Part shown: in pieces, positions 26,670-35,126 of the stretch | How the letters are laid out: each line of letters begins with the position of its first letter | How positions within the stretch are numbered: position 1 is the first letter of the stretch | Source of the DNA: an uncultured Draconibacterium sp. | Lineage (GTDB): Bacteria; Bacteroidota; Bacteroidia; Bacteroidales; Prolixibacteraceae | Direction of reading: 5' to 3' | Length of the DNA stretch: 64,000 nucleotides | NCBI RefSeq assembly: GCF_963677565.1 | Contig: NZ_OY781982.1 | Span: forward strand, 496,001 to 560,000 | Position numbers and translations under genes: made by a program | The notes under the pieces: generated by a model | What the model saw: the letters and a program-made list of their open reading frames with translations, nothing else | Database searches by the model: none | What the model was told of the DNA's origin: nothing

Positions 26670-27944
26670 CTATTGAATCAAAATCAAATTTTTCTCGCTT
26701 CGTAAAAGCATTTTATCGCCAACAAAAACCGGAACTGCTTTAACGGTTTCACTAATATCATTTTCGGCAACTTTTTGAAATGAATCGCTGGGTTTAATGA
26801 TCGTACAAAATCCTTTTACATTGATAAAGTAAATATTTCCGCCGGCATAAATGGGCGACGAATTAAAATTGCCTCTCAGTTTTTCCTTCCAGATGACATT
26901 ACCCGTCATTGCGTCCAGACAAGTTACCATTCCGCGGTCGTGAACCATATACATTTTTCCATCAACAATAAGTGGAGTTGGAATTTGCGGCACCTCATCT
27001 TCGTACATCCAAATCTGGTGTGTTTCGGTTACATCACCTTCTCCTGTTGGATCGATGGCAAACTCACGTGTAAAATTTGGTTTTCCGTCTTCAAATATCC
27101 ACCCCGAATTTATAAACACCAAACCATTGTAGAAAAGCGGCTGGCTCACTGTTGAGTCATCACCATATTGAAAAGTCCAGATTACCTCGCCGGTATTTAC
27201 ATCGTGGGCAAAACACATAAACGACGAATTGCTGATCAGCAAATCCCGACCATCAACATTTACCACAATTGGCGTTTGATATGATTTACGGAACACAGGT
27301 TGTAAAGGATCGTATATTTCTTTTGGGCGTACACTTTTCCATATTATTTCTCCGGTAGTTTTATCCAACGCAACCACATAAGGATCTTCTGTTCCTTCCA
27401 AATGTACAATCAATTTATCCTCGTAAATTATCGGAGAAGAAGCCGGTCCCTGCATGTGCTCGCATGGCATATCGTTGCGTTTCCAGATTACTTCAAAATT
27501 TTTGGTATCGACACAGGCTGTTCCAAAACTTCCGTAATGCACATAAACCTGGCCCTTTTCAATACACGGAGTCGGCGTGGCATACGAGTTCGTGGGATGA
27601 ATGCGCTGCGGCTCTTCAGAGTTAAACAATGTCTTTTCAACTAATAGTTCACCGGAATCAAAATCGAAACAACTGATATAAAATGCTGTTCCATCTTCTT
27701 CTGCCGAAGTTAGCCAAACCTGCCCATCATAAACCACCGGCGACGACCAGCCTAATCCTTTTACGGGCACTTTCCAAACAACATTTTCCGTATCGCTCCA
27801 ATGTAAGGGTGCCGATTCAACATTAGCATGACCATTCATCTTCGAACCACGAAAATGCGTCCAGTTTTGTTGCTCAGTCTGGCACGAGATAAATACAAAA
27901 ATGAAAAATAGTAAGGCGGCGAAGTTGATTTTTTTGGTCATCAT
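26670..27944 (-). CDS. PQQ-like beta-propeller lipoprotein
   Basis: About 424 residues from the ATG at 27944, which gives a lipoprotein signal (MMTKKINFAALLFFIFVFISC, lipobox cysteine at the end); a longer frame adds 24 unlikely residues. The mature protein begins with TEQQNWTHFRGSKMNGHA, then blades with VVWKVPVKG, VIWKRN, IIWKSV, VIWTFQYG and VIWKEKL. It is related to the propellers at 16894-22731 but lies alone here. Probably anchored to a membrane facing the periplasm or the surface. Confidence 0.8.
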   Translation of the reverse strand: MMTKKINFAALLFFIFVFISCQTEQQNWTHFRGSKMNGHANVESAPLHWSDTENVVWKVPVKGLGWSSPVVYDGQVWLTSAEEDGTAFYISCFDFDSGELLVEKTLFNSEEPQRIHPTNSYATPTPCIEKGQVYVHYGSFGTACVDTKNFEVIWKRNDMPCEHMQGPASSPIIYEDKLIVHLEGTEDPYVVALDKTTGEIIWKSVRPKEIYDPLQPVFRKSYQTPIVVNVDGRDLLISNSSFMCFAHDVNTGEVIWTFQYGDDSTVSQPLFYNGLVFINSGWIFEDGKPNFTREFAIDPTGEGDVTETHQIWMYEDEVPQIPTPLIVDGKMYMVHDRGMVTCLDAMTGNVIWKEKLRGNFNSSPIYAGGNIYFINVKGFCTIIKPSDSFQKVAENDISETVKAVPVFVGDKMLLRSEKNLILIQ

Positions 27945-27967
27945 TTCAGGTAAAGTTTGTTTGAAAT

Positions 27968-27996
27968 CAAAGTTAATCGAAAAATGGAATTTCAAA
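27968..27996 (-). promoter_or_regulatory. Promoter of the propeller lipoprotein
   Basis: In minus-strand reading TAACTTTG (27968-27975) fits the Bacteroidota -7 box TAnnTTTG exactly, with TTTG (27993-27996) 17 bp upstream as -33 box (19-21 bp is more usual). It would start transcription about 18 bp before the chosen start codon. Confidence 0.5.
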
Positions 27997-28040
27997 AATT
28001 TAATCTCTACCTTCACCTCCTAATTTTATGATTGCTGACA

Positions 28041-28829
28041 ATGACTAAACCGGTACTTTTTATTCTTACTCTGTTTTTAACTATCAATACACTGACCGCA
28101 CAAAATACGACTGAGGAAGTGATAACAGTTCGTGTATTAACTTTTAATATTCTGCATGGAGCAACAACCAAAGGCAATTTTGATTTGGATAAAATCGCTT
28201 CGGTTATTCAAAAAACAAATCCCGATCTGGTGGCGATGCAGGAAGTTGACTTTAAAACGAAACGCGCACACAACTACGATTTGGTTACCGAATTGGGATG
28301 GAGAACTAAAATGGCTCCTCTGTTTGGTATTGCCATGCCGTACGACGGTGGCGGATACGGAGAAGGAATTTTAACCAAAATGCCCATTCTATCGAGTCGC
28401 AATGTAACACTTCCCCACTCCCCGGAAAATGAACCACGCGCAGCACTTGAGGTTTTGGTGCAACTTGAATCGGGCGATACAATCAGTTTTATCGGCACCC
28501 ATTTGGAGCACCAGGAAACTAGCACGGATCGAATCGACCAGGTAAAAACAATCAATGAAACTTTCGTTTCTTGTAAATACCCGTCAATTTTAGCCGGCGA
28601 TCTAAATGCGACTCCCGACAGCGAGCCAATCTCAATTCTAAAAAAATACTGGACAGTAAGCGACCCAAAAGGAGTTTTAACTTACCCATCCAATGATCCT
28701 GAAATCAAGATCGATTACATATTTTTCAGGCCTGCAGAAAAGTGGCAAGTGATAGAAACAAAAGTTTTTTGCGATGAAATTGCCTCTGACCACTGTGCCG
28801 TTTTATCAGTGCTAAAATTGGTAAAATAA
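28041..28829 (+). CDS. Secreted endonuclease/exonuclease/phosphatase family protein
   Basis: 262 residues from the ATG at 28041; a TTG three codons upstream is possible but the ATG gives a normal signal peptide (MTKPVLFILTLFLTINTLTAQ). The fold is the metal-dependent EEP family: TFNILHG near the start, the catalytic glutamate in MQEVDFKT, the THLEHQ strand, GDLNATPDSEP and the final SDHCAV. Substrate could be a phosphodiester of a lipid, sugar or nucleic acid. It is divergent from the propeller lipoprotein and has no operon partner. Confidence 0.85.
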   Translation: MTKPVLFILTLFLTINTLTAQNTTEEVITVRVLTFNILHGATTKGNFDLDKIASVIQKTNPDLVAMQEVDFKTKRAHNYDLVTELGWRTKMAPLFGIAMPYDGGGYGEGILTKMPILSSRNVTLPHSPENEPRAALEVLVQLESGDTISFIGTHLEHQETSTDRIDQVKTINETFVSCKYPSILAGDLNATPDSEPISILKKYWTVSDPKGVLTYPSNDPEIKIDYIFFRPAEKWQVIETKVFCDEIASDHCAVLSVLKLVK

Positions 28830-28846
28830 AGCGAGAACCTTCCCTC

Positions 28847-30196
28847 CTAAACAGCATTTTCCTGTCCTTCAAAGCGTTTCTCCATTTCGGTGAATTTTAT
28901 ACCAAAACTTTCCAATTCATCCAAAATAGGTTCATAAATATCAGGTTGTGTTGGAATATAAATTCCTTGATGGTTAAGTTTGCCGGTAAGAAACAACTTT
29001 GCTGCAACAGCTAACGGTAAACCCACCGTTTTTGCCATGGCTGTTTTCTCTCCCGATTCGCCAATAACCACTAACGAACTGTTCTTCTCTACTTTTTCAT
29101 TAGTATCGCGATGGAGGTATTCAAACTTGTGCCACATCACAATCATATCTTTGTCGTCGGGCATCAACTGCCATTTTTCCGAAAGTAGCTTTTCCATTAC
29201 CTGGGCAGGAGTAGCTCGCTTCAATCCTATTTTCCGATCATCAAAAATCCCCAGCCACTCCAACTTTGGAATGATCTCAGAATCCATAGGGATTTGCATC
29301 GAATGATACAGTTTCAGATCAATCGTAGCAGGATGGTAGTACAGAAACGAATTGATAAACTCTCGATAAGTCATGTCTTCCACATTATCGATGAAATATT
29401 CGTCGCTGGTGGCACCCAACTGCACAAATACATTCCAGGCCTTGCAAAAACCGGGGCGGCGCAAAGTTCCGCGAAATACTGTGGGCACCTCCTGCAGCCC
29501 GTATTTCTCGATATAACTCAACGAATCGCGATTGGCATAACCTTCAAACCATCCATAATTTTCGATCTCAATCATCTCTGTCCTTCTGAACAGACGGTTG
29601 TAAGGAATGTATTTCACCTTTCCTTTCTGAATAAATTTTGCGGGTCCTCCCTGACCGGCCAGTACAACGTTTCTGGGATTCCAGCTAAACTTGTAAAGCC
29701 ACGGATTATCATCTGATTCGGGCGCTACCAAACCACCGGTAAACGATTCAAAAGCTTCCAGCTGATGGCCTTCCTGTTTTATTTGATTAATCACGCGCAT
29801 AGCCGACATATGATCCAGACCGGGATCTAAACCGCATTCGTTTAAAAACAGCAGTCCTTTACTTTTCACTTCATCTTCAACCTGCTGTGTTTCCTTACTT
29901 TCGTACGAAGCCGTAAATAAACTTTTCGAGAATTTTAGGCAGGATTGCATCACCAGTTTATGAAGTCGCGCAGGTAGCATTGAAATTACCAGATCTGCTT
30001 CGCGAACTTCCTGGTCGCGGGCAAACTCATCGCGCACATTTAAAATTGAAAATGACAATTTTAGTGATTTTGCGAGATCGCTTTCTTCGGCGTCAACAAC
30101 TTTTATCTGCCAGTGGTATTTTGGTGCACGTTCGGCCAGGTAGGTGAGCAAAAATACGCTCGACCTACCGGCTCCGAATATTAATATGTTCTTCAT
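28847..30196 (-). CDS. Saccharopine dehydrogenase family protein (Lys9-type)
   Basis: 449 residues. The Rossmann NAD(P)-binding motif is at the very N-terminus (FGAGRSS), followed by the saccharopine reductase core with NECGLDPGLDHMSAM (about 137-151), NPWLYKFSWNPRN and the conserved YANRDSLSY. The family oxidises saccharopine to glutamate plus aminoadipate semialdehyde, or runs related secondary-amine chemistry. It is the last gene of the lysine operon, after the semialdehyde dehydrogenase. A paralog lies at 37930-39255, so one may make and one may cleave saccharopine; no AlaDH/PNT-type lysine-ketoglutarate reductase is present. Confident of family, less so of direction and exact substrate. 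Confidence 0.8.
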   Translation of the reverse strand: MKNILIFGAGRSSVFLLTYLAERAPKYHWQIKVVDAEESDLAKSLKLSFSILNVRDEFARDQEVREADLVISMLPARLHKLVMQSCLKFSKSLFTASYESKETQQVEDEVKSKGLLFLNECGLDPGLDHMSAMRVINQIKQEGHQLEAFESFTGGLVAPESDDNPWLYKFSWNPRNVVLAGQGGPAKFIQKGKVKYIPYNRLFRRTEMIEIENYGWFEGYANRDSLSYIEKYGLQEVPTVFRGTLRRPGFCKAWNVFVQLGATSDEYFIDNVEDMTYREFINSFLYYHPATIDLKLYHSMQIPMDSEIIPKLEWLGIFDDRKIGLKRATPAQVMEKLLSEKWQLMPDDKDMIVMWHKFEYLHRDTNEKVEKNSSLVVIGESGEKTAMAKTVGLPLAVAAKLFLTGKLNHQGIYIPTQPDIYEPILDELESFGIKFTEMEKRFEGQENAV

Positions 30197-30218
30197 AGTT
30201 TTTCGCTAATTGCTTTTG

Positions 30219-30251
30219 AGTGATACCCTCACTCAGAGTGAGAGTATCACT
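30219..30251. repeat. Long inverted repeat inside the lysine operon
   Basis: AGTGATACCCTCACT (30219-30233) faces AGTGAGAGTATCACT (30237-30251) with a 3-nt loop and a single mismatch, 14 of 15 pairs. It fills most of the 65 bp gap between the semialdehyde dehydrogenase and saccharopine dehydrogenase genes. There is no U run after it on the minus strand beyond a weak CAAAAG, so it is more likely an mRNA-processing or stability hairpin or a protein-binding palindrome than a terminator. Confidence 0.7.
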
Positions 30252-30261
30252 AGCTGTATCA

Positions 30262-31803
30262 CTAAACATTAAACTCTATTCCCTGAGCCAACGGAAGCTC
30301 TGTACTGTAATTTATGGTATTAGTCTGACGTCGCATATAAGCTTTCCATGCGTCGGAACCCGACTCGCGACCACCACCTGTTTCTTTTTCGCCACCAAAA
30401 GCACCTCCAATTTCAGCACCCGACGTACCAATATTTACGTTGGCAATTCCACAATCCGAACCTTCATGCGACAGGAATTTCTCGGTTTCCAACATATGCG
30501 TTGAGAAAATTGCCGACGACAATCCCTGAGGTACATCGTTGTGCAAACGAATAGCCTCATCCAATTCTGAATAGCGAATCATATAAAGCAGCGGCGCAAA
30601 CGTTTCGTCCTGAACAATTTCGTAGTGATTTTCCACCTCGGCGATAGCAGGAGTTACAAAACATCCTGATTCGTAACCCTCTCCCGACAGCACTTCTCCA
30701 CCAATCAGCAGATTTCCGCCTTCTGCTTTTACTTTTTCGATGGCAGCGAGGTAGGTATCTACAGCCCAACGATCAACCAGCGGTCCAACCAGCGTTTTAT
30801 CGTCCAGGGCATGACCGATGGGCAAGTTCTCATAAATAGCCACCAGGCGCTCTTTAAAATTATCGTAAATCGAATCGTGCACGATAATGCGGCGCGTGGA
30901 AGTACAACGTTGTCCGCAAGTTCCCACCGCGCCAAAAACAACCGCACGAAGCGCCATTTCAAGATCGGCTTCCGGAGTAATAATTATAGCATTGTTTCCT
31001 CCAAGTTCCAGAATGGTTTTTCCCAGTCGCTGACCAACAAGTCCGCCAACTTTCTTTCCGATTTTTGTTGAGCCGGTAAACGACACCAGCGGAATATTTT
31101 TATCGCTGAAAAACTCGTCACCCAATTCGCGCGAACCTGCTGCTACCAAATTCAAAACACCTTCAGGAACATCATTTTCTTTTAAAACTTTGGCTACAAT
31201 GTTATGGACGGCAATGGCACATAAAAATACTTTTGACGAAGGTTTCCAGATCACCACATCGCCTGCAACCAGCGCAATCATTGCATTCCAGGCCCAAACT
31301 GCAACCGGGAAGTTAAACGCAGAAACTACGCCCACAATTCCGAGCGGATGATACTGGTCGTACATGCGGTGCTTTTCGCGTTCAGAATGCATGGTAAAAC
31401 CATATAACTGGCGCGATTGTCCAACAGCAAAATCACAGATATCGATCATTTCCTGTACCTCGCCCAAACCTTCCTGGTAAATTTTGCCCATTTCGTACGA
31501 AACCAGTTTCCCAAGCGGCTCCTTATATTTTCGAAGTTCTAAGCCAATTTGACGGACAATCTCACCGCGTTTCGGGGCCGGCACCATGCGCCACACTTTA
31601 AACGCATCTTTTGCTTTTTCCACCACCTCGTGGTAATCGGCGGCAGTTGCCTGATGTACGGTTGCAATCAATTCCCCGTCCGATGGTGAAAACGATTCCA
31701 CGACTGCACCGGACGTTGTTTTCCATTCGGTTCCGGTGCAAATACCATTATTAACTTCACTAATTCCTAACTCTTTTAATTCCTTTGAGATGTCAATTTT
31801 CAT
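30262..31803 (-). CDS. Aminoadipate-semialdehyde dehydrogenase (ALDH7 family)
   Basis: 513 residues. It has the NAD-binding FTGSTKIGKKVG motif (about 242-253), general base Glu266 in LELGGNNA and nucleophile Cys300 in GTCGQRCTSTRR. The GGNNA and GQRCT-TRR sequences are those of ALDH7A1/AmaB, which oxidise L-2-aminoadipate 6-semialdehyde (cyclic form piperideine-6-carboxylate) to L-2-aminoadipate. This matches the adjacent saccharopine dehydrogenase gene. In this operon its product would be the substrate of the KamA-like aminomutase, or, if the amino shift comes first, the 3-amino isomer. Confidence 0.85.
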   Translation of the reverse strand: MKIDISKELKELGISEVNNGICTGTEWKTTSGAVVESFSPSDGELIATVHQATAADYHEVVEKAKDAFKVWRMVPAPKRGEIVRQIGLELRKYKEPLGKLVSYEMGKIYQEGLGEVQEMIDICDFAVGQSRQLYGFTMHSEREKHRMYDQYHPLGIVGVVSAFNFPVAVWAWNAMIALVAGDVVIWKPSSKVFLCAIAVHNIVAKVLKENDVPEGVLNLVAAGSRELGDEFFSDKNIPLVSFTGSTKIGKKVGGLVGQRLGKTILELGGNNAIIITPEADLEMALRAVVFGAVGTCGQRCTSTRRIIVHDSIYDNFKERLVAIYENLPIGHALDDKTLVGPLVDRWAVDTYLAAIEKVKAEGGNLLIGGEVLSGEGYESGCFVTPAIAEVENHYEIVQDETFAPLLYMIRYSELDEAIRLHNDVPQGLSSAIFSTHMLETEKFLSHEGSDCGIANVNIGTSGAEIGGAFGGEKETGGGRESGSDAWKAYMRRQTNTINYSTELPLAQGIEFNV

Positions 31804-31842
31804 TGTATTTATTTTTAAGTAATTTTTTCATTTTAAATTATC

Positions 31843-31890
31843 ATCACCCCTTTGCCTATCGGCATTTCCCCTCAAGGGGAAAATTCCACC
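31843..31890. repeat. REP-like palindromic repeat, copy 2
   Basis: CACCCCT, then TGCC-tatc-GGCA (31853-31864), then TTTCCCCT facing AGGGGAAA (31865-31882), then TTCCACCC. The order and sequence of the parts match the element at 4679-4721. It lies in the 108 bp gap between the thiolase and semialdehyde dehydrogenase genes. Confidence 0.65.
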
Positions 31891-31911
31891 CAGCTAATGT
31901 TAAATATATTA

Positions 31912-33120
31912 TTAAACCTTTTCCAAAATCATTGAAAGCCCCTGACCAACTCCAACACACATGGTGCAAAGCGCATATTTTGAGTTTGAATTTTGCAACT
32001 GATAAATTGCTGTTGTAACCAAACGCGCTCCGGACATTCCAAGCGGATGTCCGAGTGCAATTGCTCCGCCCAGCGGATTCAAACGCGGATCATCGTCTAT
32101 CAGGCCAAACTCGCGAATGCAGGCCAGGGATTGAGCTGCAAATGCTTCATTTAATTCGATTATATCCATTTGGTCCAGAGTCATTCCCAATCGTTTCAAA
32201 AGCTTGTTGGTGGCCGGTACCGGGCCAATTCCCATGGTCCGTGGTGGCACACCGGCTGCCTGAGTTCCCAGAATCCGGACTTTCGGCGTTAGGTTGAACT
32301 TCTTAACTGCAGCTTCTGAAGCTACAATTACAGCCGCTGCCCCGTCGTTAATACCCGAAGCATTGCCTGCAGTTACTGTTGTTCCCGGGCCATAAACCGG
32401 ATTTAGGGTTGCCAGTTTTTCCAGCGATGTCAGCCTCGGGTGTTCGTCCTTTTCAAAAATTACCGCATTGCCTTTTCGTTGCGGAATTGAAACCGGAATA
32501 ATTTCCCGGGCCAGTGCCCCGTTTTGTTGTGCGTCAGCAGTTTTTAACTGACTATTGTGTGCAAACTGATCCTGATCTTCGCGACTAATATTGAATTCTG
32601 TTGCCAAATTTTCGGCCGTACAAATCAGCGGATCTGTTCCATATTTTTTCTGAAACTTCTCGTTCACAAAACGCCAGCCGATGGTGGAATCATAGATTTC
32701 CGCATTTCGGGAAAAAGCCTGTGTTGCTTTTGGCATCACCAGTGGAGATCGCGACATATTTTCGGCTCCGCCGGCAATCATCAGTTCAGCCTCGCCGGCT
32801 TTTATGGCCCGTGCTGCCATTCCAATAGCTTCCATCCCCGAAGAACACAAACGATTGACCGTTACTCCCGGAACCGTCTCCGGCATTCCTGCTAAAAGCA
32901 GAGCCATCCGAGCGATGTTTCGGTTATCTTCTCCGGCCTGGTTGGCACATCCCATTAAGACATCATCAAAAGCTGCCGGCTCGATCTGATCGTTTCGTTC
33001 CAACAAAGTTTTTATAGGAATTGCCGCCAGATCATCTGCCCTGATCGCAGACAGCGAACCTCCATATTTCCCAACCGGCGTGCGTATTGCATCGCAAATA
33101 AAAACATCATTCATAGTCAT
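31912..33120 (-). CDS. 3-oxoadipyl-CoA thiolase (PcaF-like)
   Basis: 402 residues of the thiolase family. Nucleophile Cys92 lies in VNRLCSSGMEA, the catalytic His in GHPLGMSGAR and the second Cys in CVGVGQG. Several segments are specific to PcaF rather than acetoacetyl-CoA thiolases: the start ICDAIRTPVGKYGG, DSTIGWRFVN, SIPQRKGNAV and CIREFGLIDDDPRLNP. PcaF splits 3-oxoadipyl-CoA with CoA into succinyl-CoA and acetyl-CoA. No aromatic ring-cleavage genes are near, so 3-oxoadipate must come from elsewhere, here most simply from lysine. It overlaps the aminotransferase gene by 4 bp. Confidence 0.85.
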   Translation of the reverse strand: MTMNDVFICDAIRTPVGKYGGSLSAIRADDLAAIPIKTLLERNDQIEPAAFDDVLMGCANQAGEDNRNIARMALLLAGMPETVPGVTVNRLCSSGMEAIGMAARAIKAGEAELMIAGGAENMSRSPLVMPKATQAFSRNAEIYDSTIGWRFVNEKFQKKYGTDPLICTAENLATEFNISREDQDQFAHNSQLKTADAQQNGALAREIIPVSIPQRKGNAVIFEKDEHPRLTSLEKLATLNPVYGPGTTVTAGNASGINDGAAAVIVASEAAVKKFNLTPKVRILGTQAAGVPPRTMGIGPVPATNKLLKRLGMTLDQMDIIELNEAFAAQSLACIREFGLIDDDPRLNPLGGAIALGHPLGMSGARLVTTAIYQLQNSNSKYALCTMCVGVGQGLSMILEKV

Positions 33121-34451
33121 ATTTTGTTTAGTTTTTCTATTCTTGATTTAAATGCCGTAAAAGCTCTGTGCAATCCTTCCGTGAGTTGATCAATTTCCTT
33201 TTGTGTCATTACTGTTGAAAGCATACACGAAAAGGTGTTGATCATCAGTGTATTTTCTTTGTAATACATGTAATCCAGCAATTCATTAACCAGCTTTTTA
33301 CCGTCTTTATCGAGGTAAGCCTCGCGATATGTTGATGGCGGATCAAGACGAAGGTGCATTCGAAACATTGAACCAGCGCCCGTTACAGCGACAGGAACAT
33401 CGGCAAGTTTTATGGCTTCCCGAATCTGCTTAATCGCCACATCCGCAAGTAAGTTTATCCGGATAACAGCTTCCGAATCATAATACTTCATGGCCTGGTA
33501 ACCGGCAGTCATTGTAATCGGATTAGCGGAAAATGTTCCGGAGTACGGTAACAGAAGATTTTTTTCATGAGGATCAAAAACCTGCATCACATCGGCTCTT
33601 CCGGCCACAGCACCGACAGGAAATCCGCCACCGATTATCTTCCCAAGCGAAGTAAGATCCGGTTTCACGCTATAATTTTCCTGAACTCCACCGTAATTCA
33701 CACGAAACGTTACCACCTCATCAAACACCAGTAAAGCTTCATTTTTCCGCGTCCAGCTGTAAAGTGCTTCTATAAAATCATTGTTACCCGGAACCAAACC
33801 TACGCGGTGAGGAACCGGATCGACAATAACACAGGCAATATCTGCGGCATGTTTATCCAAAATATTCAGCGTTCGCTCAATATTGTTGTACGGATAAATG
33901 ACCACATCCTTGGTTACACATGGCGGTGTTCCATGTGCAAGCGCAACACTGCTCGGCTGATCTTCTTTGCCCCAGTTTGACGGATCTGCCATCTGGCTGA
34001 CTTCAGCAAAATCGTAAGTACCATGATAAGCGCCTTCAGCTTTTGCAATTTTTGGTCGGCCGGTAAATGCCCTCGACGCTTTTATCATCGCCATCACCGC
34101 CTCGGTACCTGAATTCATAAAACGAATACGCTCGAAACTCTGCACACGTTCGATCAGGTGAGTGGCAAAAGCAACTTCAATTTCGGAAGCAAGTGTGTAA
34201 GCTGTTCCTTTTTTTAGCTGTTCAATAACCGCATCGACAATTGGCGGAAAGGAATGACCATGAATCAATGCTGCCATGTTATTGGCAAAATCGGTGCGCA
34301 CTGTGCCATCGATATCAGTAATGTAACAGCCCGACGCACTGTTGGCATAATTCGGATAAGGCATCCGGAAAACGGTATTCCGGCTTACACCGCCACTTAT
34401 TACCTGGCGTGCCTTATTATAGATTTCTTCGCTATTTTCTTTTTTAGCCAT
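33117..34451 (-). CDS. Class III aminotransferase, likely beta-amino acid transaminase
   Basis: 444-residue PLP enzyme of fold type I. PLP Lys271 lies in SLGKIIGGGFPVGA, the ring-binding Asp244 in LVFDEVVTFR and the phosphate loop in MNSGTEAVM. It resembles glutamate-1-semialdehyde aminomutase, but hemL is not expected in a catabolic operon. The same subfamily includes beta-phenylalanine and other beta-amino acid transaminases. Its place between CoA-transferase and thiolase genes (18 bp gap and 4 bp overlap) suggests it converts 3-aminoadipate to 3-oxoadipate. Family is certain; the substrate is inference. Confidence 0.75.
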   Translation of the reverse strand: MAKKENSEEIYNKARQVISGGVSRNTVFRMPYPNYANSASGCYITDIDGTVRTDFANNMAALIHGHSFPPIVDAVIEQLKKGTAYTLASEIEVAFATHLIERVQSFERIRFMNSGTEAVMAMIKASRAFTGRPKIAKAEGAYHGTYDFAEVSQMADPSNWGKEDQPSSVALAHGTPPCVTKDVVIYPYNNIERTLNILDKHAADIACVIVDPVPHRVGLVPGNNDFIEALYSWTRKNEALLVFDEVVTFRVNYGGVQENYSVKPDLTSLGKIIGGGFPVGAVAGRADVMQVFDPHEKNLLLPYSGTFSANPITMTAGYQAMKYYDSEAVIRINLLADVAIKQIREAIKLADVPVAVTGAGSMFRMHLRLDPPSTYREAYLDKDGKKLVNELLDYMYYKENTLMINTFSCMLSTVMTQKEIDQLTEGLHRAFTAFKSRIEKLNKI

Positions 34452-34469
34452 CTCTATGTTCTTACTGAT

Positions 34470-35126
34470 TTATTCCTCATGCAATGTTGCTTCGGTATGT
34501 TTTTGTAAAAACTCGAAACTGACTCCGGGAGCCAGTTCCCTCACATATAGCTGTTTGTCTCTAACATCGATTACCGCGTAATTGGTGTAGATGCGACTCA
34601 CCACATTTTTCCCCGTTAAAGCATAAGTGCACTGTTTTACAATTTTCGGTTCGCCGGTTTTGGTGGTGTGTTTTGTAATAACGAAAATGGTTTTCACACC
34701 GGCCACCAAATCCATGGCTCCGCCCACAGCGGGAATAGCATCTGGATTTTCGGTTGACCAATTGGCCAGATCGCCTTCTTCCGAAACCTGGTAAGCACCC
34801 AACACACAAATATCGATATGTCCGCCACGTATCATTGCAAAGCTATCGGCATGATGAAAATACGCCGCTCCGGGAATGGCAGTGACATATTTTTTTCCGG
34901 CATTTACCAACTCCGGATCTTCACTCCCGACCTCAGCAACCTTTCCCATTCCAAGCAATCCGTTTTCTGTGTGATAGATGACTTCACGCCCTTCAGGAAT
35001 AAAACCGGCAACCATTTCAGGAATGCCAATTCCAAGATTTACATACGCACCATCATGAATATCCATGGCAACTTTTTGTGCCATTTCGCCAGTGCTCCAT
35101 CCTATTATTTTATTGTCTGATTCCAT
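34470..35126 (-). CDS. 3-oxoacid CoA-transferase subunit B
   Basis: 218 residues, the catalytic subunit of a type I CoA-transferase. The active glutamate lies in the TENGLLGMG motif (about residue 53), preceded by the VNLGIGIPEMV strand. Together with subunit A it would move CoA from succinyl-CoA to a 3-oxoacid. Sequence does not separate 3-oxoadipate (PcaJ) from acetoacetate (ScoB) transferases with certainty, but the PcaF-like thiolase in the same operon favours 3-oxoadipate. It overlaps the subunit A gene by 17 bp. Confidence 0.85.
   Translation of the reverse strand: MESDNKIIGWSTGEMAQKVAMDIHDGAYVNLGIGIPEMVAGFIPEGREVIYHTENGLLGMGKVAEVGSEDPELVNAGKKYVTAIPGAAYFHHADSFAMIRGGHIDICVLGAYQVSEEGDLANWSTENPDAIPAVGGAMDLVAGVKTIFVITKHTTKTGEPKIVKQCTYALTGKNVVSRIYTNYAVIDVRDKQLYVRELAPGVSFEFLQKHTEATLHEE

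Noticed and set aside
33117..34451. Glutamate-1-semialdehyde 2,1-aminomutase (hemL)
   Set aside because: The fold is shared, but the gene is locked into a catabolic operon between CoA-transferase and thiolase genes with no heme genes nearby.
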